Assembly: GCA_002385675.1 (NCBI GenBank)
Contig: DGDY01000029.1
Location: 1-11,625 of the forward strand
Reading direction: 5' to 3'
Length of the DNA stretch: 11,625 bases
Source: Anaerolineales bacterium UBA3940
GTDB taxonomy: Bacteria > Chloroflexota > Anaerolineae > Aggregatilineales > UBA3940
The translations under genes and the position numbers were made by a program. Positions 7,140 through 11,625 of the stretch are shown in pieces. Each line of letters opens with the position of its first letter. Within the stretch, counting starts at the first letter, position 1. The notes beneath the pieces are model-generated. The model ran no database searches, had not been told where the DNA came from, and saw only the letters and a program-made list of their open reading frames with translations.

Positions 7140-9029
7140 TTAATGAGTGCCATGCTCGCCGCCACCCCACAACACAAACGACACCGGCGGGAGCGTGACG
7201 CGCGCACTCGCCTCACGGTCGATATCTGCGGCGGGGGCAGCGACGGTTGCGGCAGCAGGCTCAGGCTGCCAGCGCGGGTCGGCGGAGTCGAGCAGCACGC
7301 GCCACTCGCCGCACGGCAGCGGAAGCGTCAGGGTTTGCGGCGTCTCGGCGAAGTTGAACGCGGCGGCGGCGCGGCTCTCGCCGTGCCAGCGATGCCAGTA
7401 CAGCACCCGCTCCCGCTCGTACGTGGTGACCTCCATCTGCCGCTTGTCCAGCCGGCGGAGGGCGGGCAGCGTCTTGCGCAGCCAGATCAACTCGGTATAG
7501 AAGTCGAACAGCAGCCGGTGGCGACCCTCGACACGCAGCGCGTGGTTCAGCTTGGAGCGCTCGAACGTCTCGCGCGCCTGCGGGTCGGGCACGTCGCCCG
7601 CCCAGCCATGCCCCGCGAACTCCGCACGACGCCCCGCCGTCACCGCCGCACCGAGCGCCGCATCCTCAAAGCTGGTGAAGAACAGGAACGGCGCGGTCTC
7701 GCCGTACTCCTCGCCCATGAACAGGAGCGGCAGGTACGGCGAGAGCAGCACAACGCCCGCCGCGAGCTTCTGCGCCTCGAACGAGGCGACATGCCCCAGC
7801 CGCTCGCCGTTCATGCGGTTGCCGACCTGGTCGTGGTTCTGCGTGCAGACGACGAAGCGCCCGGCGGGCAGGTCGGCGTGGAAGCTGCCATGCCGATGCC
7901 CGCGTGCCGGGGCGTACTGCCCGGCGTACACGAACCCATCCCGCAGCGCCGGGCCAAGCTGTGAGAAATCGCCGAAGTCCTCGTAATAGCCGAAGCTCTC
8001 GCCCGTCACGAGCGTGTGCAGGGCGTGGTGCAGGTCGTCGCTCCACTGCGCGTCGATGCCATAGCCGCCCAGCTCAGGCGGGCGCAGCAGGCGGTCGTCG
8101 CTGCGGTCGCTCTCAGCGATCAGGTAGACTCGCCGGTTCAGCAGCGCCGCCTGCCGGTGTACGGCTGCCGCCAGTTCTTCGAGGAACGTGCTGGCGCGGA
8201 AGTCGAAGTAGGCGTGCGTGGCGTCAAGCCGCAGCGCATCGACGTGGTACTCCGTCACCCACATGAGCGCATTCTCGATAAAGAAGCGGCGCACCTCGTC
8301 GCTGTGCGGCCCGTCGAAGTTGAGCGCATCGCCCCAGGGGGTGCGGTAGCGGTCGGTGAAGTACGGGCCGAAGTCGCGCAGGTAGTTGCCCTCCGGGCCG
8401 AGGTGGTTGTAAACCACGTCGAGCACAACGGCCAGCCCGCGCGTGTGGCAGGCGTCCACCAGCCGCTTGAAGCCCTCCGGCCCGCCGTACGAGTTCTGCA
8501 CGGCGTACAGGCTCGCGCCGTCGTAGCCCCAGTTGCGCTCGCCGGGGAACTGCGCGATGGGCATTAGCTCGATGGCCGTCACGCCGAGCGCGACGAGGTC
8601 GTCAAGGTGCGGGATGACCGCGTCAAACGTGCCCTCCGGCGTGAAGGCCCCGACGTGCAACTCGTAGAAGATCAGGTCTTCGAGCAGCACGCCCGGCCAG
8701 CCCGCATCGCCCCAATCGTAGCCCCGCGCGACGACCTGTGACGGCCCGTGCACGCCCTCCGGCTGGCTGCGTGAGGCCGGGTCGGGGCGCTCGACGCCGT
8801 TCAGCCGGTAGGTGTAGCGCATCCCCGGTCGGACGTTCTCGACCGCCAGCCGGTGATAGCCGTCGTCGCCGCGCGCCATCGGCAGCACCCGCTCGCGCCC
8901 GCCGAGCAGGTGCAGATCGACAAGATCGGCGTTTGGGGCCCACACGCAGAAGCGGCACGTGCCGTCCTCGCCGAGCACCGCGCCAAGCTCCGCCTCCCAG
9001 GGCAGGTCGAGTGTCAGCGGCCCTATCAC
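7140..9029 (-). CDS. treZ: malto-oligosyltrehalose trehalohydrolase
   Basis: This 629-aa GH13 hydrolase cleaves the alpha-1,4 bond next to the terminal trehalosyl unit made by TreY, releasing free trehalose. An N-terminal immunoglobulin-like/CBM48-type domain (about 14-100, CRFCVWAPNADLVDLHLLGG) precedes the barrel. Motifs are VFYELHVGAFTPEG-like (FYELHVGAFTPEG at 121-133), DVVYNHLGPEGNY (204-216), ALRLDATHA with nucleophile Asp269, LIAESD with acid/base Glu306, and QNHDQVGNR with Asp400. A C-terminal beta-sandwich spans about 535-622. The start is taken as the GTG at 9029, overlapping the treX stop as GTGA, with GGTGG about 4 nt upstream. The open frame reaches 9155, but that stretch is Arg/Pro/Ala-rich and is the shadow of treX. 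Coupling to treX translation is likely. The treY start follows 19 nt after the last base of the stop codon. The start codon is less sure than the function. Confidence 0.95.
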   Translation of the reverse strand: MIGPLTLDLPWEAELGAVLGEDGTCRFCVWAPNADLVDLHLLGGRERVLPMARGDDGYHRLAVENVRPGMRYTYRLNGVERPDPASRSQPEGVHGPSQVVARGYDWGDAGWPGVLLEDLIFYELHVGAFTPEGTFDAVIPHLDDLVALGVTAIELMPIAQFPGERNWGYDGASLYAVQNSYGGPEGFKRLVDACHTRGLAVVLDVVYNHLGPEGNYLRDFGPYFTDRYRTPWGDALNFDGPHSDEVRRFFIENALMWVTEYHVDALRLDATHAYFDFRASTFLEELAAAVHRQAALLNRRVYLIAESDRSDDRLLRPPELGGYGIDAQWSDDLHHALHTLVTGESFGYYEDFGDFSQLGPALRDGFVYAGQYAPARGHRHGSFHADLPAGRFVVCTQNHDQVGNRMNGERLGHVASFEAQKLAAGVVLLSPYLPLLFMGEEYGETAPFLFFTSFEDAALGAAVTAGRRAEFAGHGWAGDVPDPQARETFERSKLNHALRVEGRHRLLFDFYTELIWLRKTLPALRRLDKRQMEVTTYERERVLYWHRWHGESRAAAAFNFAETPQTLTLPLPCGEWRVLLDSADPRWQPEPAAATVAAPAADIDREASARVTLPPVSFVLWGGGEHGTH

Positions 9030-11140
9030 TTCGCCACCAGGATAGCCACCGAACGCGGCTCCAGCGCGATCTTCTGCTGGTTCTCCAGCCACGGCTCGTG
9101 GCCCGGCTCGTGGATCTCGTGCGCGGGGTCGCCGGTGTTGGCGAACAGGTGCCACCCCCCGCCGCTTGGCGGCGTCGGCAGTTCGAAGGTGTGCGGCTTC
9201 CAGTGGGTGTTGAGCGCCACGTAAATGTCGTTATCCTGCGCCAGCCCGCCCTTCGCGTACGCGCCGCACAGCATGAAGGCGAGTGTGTGGCTGTTCTTGG
9301 CCCAGTTCGGCTTGCCGACCTTCATCCCGTGCCAGGTGATATCCGCGCAGCCGACCCCGTTGTAGTCCTCCCCGCGCAGGAAGTGCCCGTTGCGCAGCAC
9401 CGGGTGCCACATGCGGAAGCGGATCATGTTGCGGAAGAAGCGAAAGATGTCGCCGTTCTCCTCCAGCTTCGACCAGTCCATCCAGCTTACGGGCGAGTCC
9501 TGGCAGTAGGCGTTGTTGTTGCCATGCTGCGAGCGCCCGATCTCGTCGCCCATCAGCAGCATCGGCACGCCCTGGCTCACCAGCAGCGTGGCGATGGCGT
9601 TTTTGATCTGCCGGCGGCGCAGCGTGTTGATCTCCGGGTCGTCGGTCGGCCCCTCAACGCCGTGGTTCCAGCTATTGTTGTTGCCAGTGCCGTTGTCGCC
9701 CTCAGCGTTCGCCTCGTTGTGCTTCTCGTTATAGGAGACGAGGTCCAGCAGCGTGAAGCCGTCATGCGCAGTGATAAAGTTGATGGTCGCAATCGGCCCG
9801 CGCCTCGGGTAGAGGTCCGGCGAGCCGAGCAGCGCCTGCCCCAGCGCCCCGGCCTGCCCCTCATCGCCCTTGAGCCAGCGGCGGACAGTGTCGCGATACT
9901 GGCCGTTCCACTCCGCCCAGCGGCCATATGCCGGGAAGCTCCCCAGATGGTACAGGCCGTCCGCGTCCCACGGCTCGGCGATGAGCTTGGTGTGCCCCAG
10001 GATCGGGTCATCCGTCATCTCGCGCAGCACCGGCGGGTCGGGGAGCGGCGTGCCGTCCACGTCTCGCGTCATGATGGAGGCGAGGTCAAAGCGGAAGCCG
10101 TCCACGTGGTACTCCGCCACCCAGTAGCGCAGGCTGTCCAGAATAAGCTGGCGCACGCGCGGATGATTGCAGTTGAACGTGTTGCCCGTACCGCTGAAGT
10201 TGTAGTAGTAGCCCTCCGGCGTGAGGATGTAGTAAATGCTGTTGTCGATCCCCTTGAAGGAGATGGTCGGGCCTTTCTCGTTGCCCTCGGCGGTGTGGTT
10301 ATACACCACGTCGAGGATCACCTCGATGCCGTTCTCGTGCAGCGCCTTGATCAGCGCCTTGAGTTCGTTCACCTCGCCGCCGCGCTCGCCGCTCGCTGCG
10401 TAGCCCGCCTTCGGCGCGAAGAACGAGATCGGGCTGTAGCCCCAGTAGTTCAGCAGCAGTTCGTCCGTCTCCGGGTTGCGCCGGGCGTGCTCGAACTCGT
10501 CAAACTCAAAGACCGGCATCAACTCGACAGCGTTGACGCCCAGCTCCTTCAGATACGGGATCTTCTCGCGCAGCGCGTCATACGTGCCGGGGTGCTGCAC
10601 GCCGGAGGGGTCGTGCCGGGTGAAGCCGCGCACGTGCATCTCGTAGATGACGAGGTCCTCGATAGGCGTCTTGAGGGGCCGGTCGTCGCCCCAGTCGAAC
10701 GTTCCGGTCAGCACGCGGCCCCGGTGCTGGAACGGGTCGTGCGGGTCCATGCGCTTCCCCCAGACCTCGCGCCCACCGATGGCTTTGGCATACGGGTCGA
10801 GCAGGATCATGTCCGCGTCGAAGCGGTAGCCGTTCTCCGGGTCGTGCGGACCCTCCAGCCGGTAGCCGTACTCGATCTCGTTGTGATCCAGCCCGCGCAC
10901 GATGACCGGGTAGACATCGCCGATGCGGTAGTTTGCCGGGATGGGAATCTCGGCGAACGGGCGGCTCGCCCCTTTCTTGAACAAAACCAGCGTGCATGCC
11001 GTTGCATGCCGCGAGTAGATAGAGAAGTTAATGCCCTCTGGCACGGCGGTCGCGCCAAAGGGCAGCGGATTCCCCGGCTGCACTTCGAGCGGTTCGTCGT
11101 GCCCCGTGATCTCCTGCCCGATTACCTGTACCTCTGCCAT
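9026..11140 (-). CDS. treX: glycogen debranching enzyme (isoamylase type, GlgX/TreX)
   Basis: This 704-aa GH13 enzyme hydrolyses alpha-1,6 branch points of glycogen, giving linear malto-oligosaccharides for TreY. An N-terminal CBM48-type domain (about 20-115; GATAVPEGINFSIYSRHA, LVLFKKG, YGYRLEGP) precedes the barrel. Motifs are YEMHVRGFTRH (166-176), DVVYNHTAEGNE (277-288), GFRFDLAS with nucleophile Asp352, LIAEPWD with acid/base Glu389, and ITAHDGFTLLDLVSYNEKHN with His459-Asp460. PMLLMGDEIGRSQHGNNNAY (526-545) is typical of GlgX/TreX. The length fits the family. The start at 11140 is chosen because MAEVQ leads directly into the conserved domain; AGGAGA lies 12 nt upstream, a slightly long spacing. 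The upstream in-frame extension to 11302 lacks family features. It is the first gene of the operon and overlaps treZ. In glycogen metabolism alone it would be named glgX; the context favours treX. Confidence 0.96.
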   Translation of the reverse strand: MAEVQVIGQEITGHDEPLEVQPGNPLPFGATAVPEGINFSIYSRHATACTLVLFKKGASRPFAEIPIPANYRIGDVYPVIVRGLDHNEIEYGYRLEGPHDPENGYRFDADMILLDPYAKAIGGREVWGKRMDPHDPFQHRGRVLTGTFDWGDDRPLKTPIEDLVIYEMHVRGFTRHDPSGVQHPGTYDALREKIPYLKELGVNAVELMPVFEFDEFEHARRNPETDELLLNYWGYSPISFFAPKAGYAASGERGGEVNELKALIKALHENGIEVILDVVYNHTAEGNEKGPTISFKGIDNSIYYILTPEGYYYNFSGTGNTFNCNHPRVRQLILDSLRYWVAEYHVDGFRFDLASIMTRDVDGTPLPDPPVLREMTDDPILGHTKLIAEPWDADGLYHLGSFPAYGRWAEWNGQYRDTVRRWLKGDEGQAGALGQALLGSPDLYPRRGPIATINFITAHDGFTLLDLVSYNEKHNEANAEGDNGTGNNNSWNHGVEGPTDDPEINTLRRRQIKNAIATLLVSQGVPMLLMGDEIGRSQHGNNNAYCQDSPVSWMDWSKLEENGDIFRFFRNMIRFRMWHPVLRNGHFLRGEDYNGVGCADITWHGMKVGKPNWAKNSHTLAFMLCGAYAKGGLAQDNDIYVALNTHWKPHTFELPTPPSGGGWHLFANTGDPAHEIHEPGHEPWLENQQKIALEPRSVAILVAK

Positions 11141-11152
11141 GTACCGTTCATG

Positions 11153-11158
11153 TCTCCT
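11153..11158 (-). promoter_or_regulatory. ribosome binding site of treX
   Basis: AGGAGA on the minus strand lies 12 nt before the ATG at 11140. The spacing is longer than usual, but no better site or in-frame start lies nearby. It supports 11140 as the start over the far upstream in-frame ATG at 11302. Confidence 0.5.
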
Positions 11159-11235
11159 ATCCTCGTCCGTACGCACCGGAGGCGATCCGCGCCACGCGTG
11201 GTCCGCCCCGGCCTGAAGGACAGTGTAGCCTGAGT

Positions 11236-11265
11236 TTGATAAATAAGTTCCAAATTGTGGGTAAA
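11236..11265 (-). promoter_or_regulatory. weak candidate promoter of the treXZY operon
   Basis: The divergent gap turns sharply AT-rich here. On the minus strand TTTACC (11260-11265) and TATCAA (11236-11241) stand 18 nt apart, each matching four of six sigma-70 consensus positions. TACACT (11222-11227) is another possible -10 but has no good -35 at 16-18 nt. AAATT (11252-11256) and AATTT (11267-11271) form a short inverted repeat overlapping the candidate -35 and could be an operator half-site pair. All of this is tentative. Confidence 0.3.
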
Positions 11266-11344
11266 TAATTTCTAAACAGGGTTTAGCCGCCGGGGAATTC
11301 ATTTCCGGGCGCGGCTATTCCCCACGTCACGCCGCCGCCCCACT

Positions 11345-11372
11345 TTGAGTGCAATCACAGCAGGTATATAAT
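11345..11372 (+). promoter_or_regulatory. sigma-70-like promoter for the downstream lipoprotein gene
   Basis: TTGAGT (11345-11350) and a perfect TATAAT (11367-11372) are separated by 16 nt, within the normal range for a housekeeping promoter. Transcription would start near 11379, giving a leader of about 80 nt before the ATG at 11459. In a GC-rich sequence an exact TATAAT at this place is unlikely to be chance. No clear repeat or operator overlaps it. Confidence 0.7.
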
Positions 11373-11458
11373 CATGCCGACCGCTCATCCTCGGCACATG
11401 ACAAGCGCCTGGAAGCGTCGCATACAACCTTGCCTACCACCTACCAGAGAGGGACCCC

Positions 11459-11625
11459 ATGAGGAGTTGGTCGAGCAGACGCACGGCACTCTCACTGCTG
11501 GTTATGGCGCTACTCGCCCTGCTGCTGGCGGGCTGCAGCGGCGTCCTCTATCGAGACAGGTTTGAGGGGCGCAAACCGGCCTGGGAGACCGGCGAGTTCG
11601 TCGAGGGCGTCGTTACCTACGCCGA
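11459..11625 (+). CDS. lipoprotein, 5' part only, possible beta-sandwich domain
   Basis: The frame runs from the ATG at 11459 off the window end with no stop, giving 55 codons. The start has AGAGAGGG a few bases upstream (GAGGG with 5-nt spacing). The N-terminus is a lipoprotein signal peptide: basic start (MRSWSSRRTA), a hydrophobic core of Leu/Ala/Val/Met, and a lipobox LAGC with Cys28 as the lipidation site. The mature part starts SGVLYRDRFEGRKPAW, then ETGEFVEGVVTYA. The pattern of Phe, a Trp about 7 residues later, a Gly and then a V.YA strand resembles the start of concanavalin-A/LamG-like beta-sandwich domains in secreted Chloroflexota proteins. That resemblance is from memory and is weak. 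Its own promoter lies at 11345-11372. It is divergent from treXZY, and no functional link to trehalose can be shown. The function is unknown. Confidence 0.8.
   Translation, partial: MRSWSSRRTALSLLVMALLALLLAGCSGVLYRDRFEGRKPAWETGEFVEGVVTYA

Noticed and set aside
7121..7216. N-terminal extension of treY overlapping treZ
   Set aside because: The sequence is Arg/Cys-rich and unlike the family. The start at 7120 has a good ribosome site.
7038..7964. 308-codon plus-strand frame opposite treZ and the treY start
   Set aside because: It crosses two genes with firm motif support and begins inside treY coding sequence, with no domain visible.
9030..9155. N-terminal extension of treZ inside treX
   Set aside because: The Arg/Pro/Ala-rich shadow composition and the GTGA overlap at 9026-9029 give a better start.
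10994..11011. Direct repeat GCATGCCG-TT-GCATGCCG
   Set aside because: It falls inside treX coding for part of the conserved SRHATACT stretch, so chance codon use explains it.
8738..11233. 831-codon open frame on the plus strand antisense to treZ and treX
   Set aside because: It spans two well-supported genes and their overlap, has biased composition and no family motifs, and has no convincing ribosome site. It is a GC shadow despite its length.
11141..11302. N-terminal extension of treX through the divergent gap
   Set aside because: It would run through the AT-rich promoter region and lacks GlgX/TreX features. ATG 11140 leads straight into the conserved domain.
11374..11565. 63-codon plus-strand frame overlapping the lipoprotein start
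   Set aside because: It is in another frame from the lipoprotein gene, starts only two bases after the -10 box, and has neither a ribosome site nor recognisable content.

Overview
The window comes from a GC-rich bacterial chromosome and holds two functional blocks plus the start of a third gene. All coordinates and motif readings come from direct inspection of the sequence. Family names rest on known motifs, and no database search was run. The likely source is a Chloroflexota member of the Anaerolineae type. This is inference from the high GC content, the lipoproteins whose acylated cysteine is followed by a Pro/Thr linker (EPTPT in both adaptors), and the gene content. No rRNA or other taxonomic marker is present.

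Block 1 (1-3977, plus strand) is the 3' part of an export operon. It holds the last ~468 codons of a two-module FtsX/MacB-type ABC permease, cut by the window edge. Two tandem HlyD-type adaptor lipoproteins of 419 and 427 aa follow. The permease and first adaptor are 27 nt apart, and the two adaptors overlap at TGATG. The ATPase is presumably upstream of the window, and no outer-membrane channel gene is seen. The adaptors are paralogues with the same coiled-coil layout but very different mid-hairpin segments.

The convergent gap (3978-4135) contains a 56-nt nested palindrome of repeat-element type and a second perfect 7-bp hairpin. Either could end transcription from one or both sides.

Block 2 (4136-11140, minus strand) is a complete trehalose-from-glycogen operon transcribed treX-treZ-treY. 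TreX/GlgX debranches glycogen, TreY converts the reducing end of the malto-oligosaccharide to a trehalose linkage, and TreZ hydrolyses the adjacent bond to release trehalose. All three are GH13 enzymes with nucleophile, acid/base and HD motifs intact. treX and treZ overlap by GTGA, and treZ and treY are separated by 17 nt of non-stop, non-start sequence.

The divergent gap (11141-11458) has an AT-rich island near the treX side and a strong sigma-70-like promoter (TTGAGT-16-TATAAT) pointing right. That promoter drives the last gene, a lipoprotein starting at 11459 and truncated by the window end. Long antisense open frames across the trehalose genes are judged to be GC-driven shadows.
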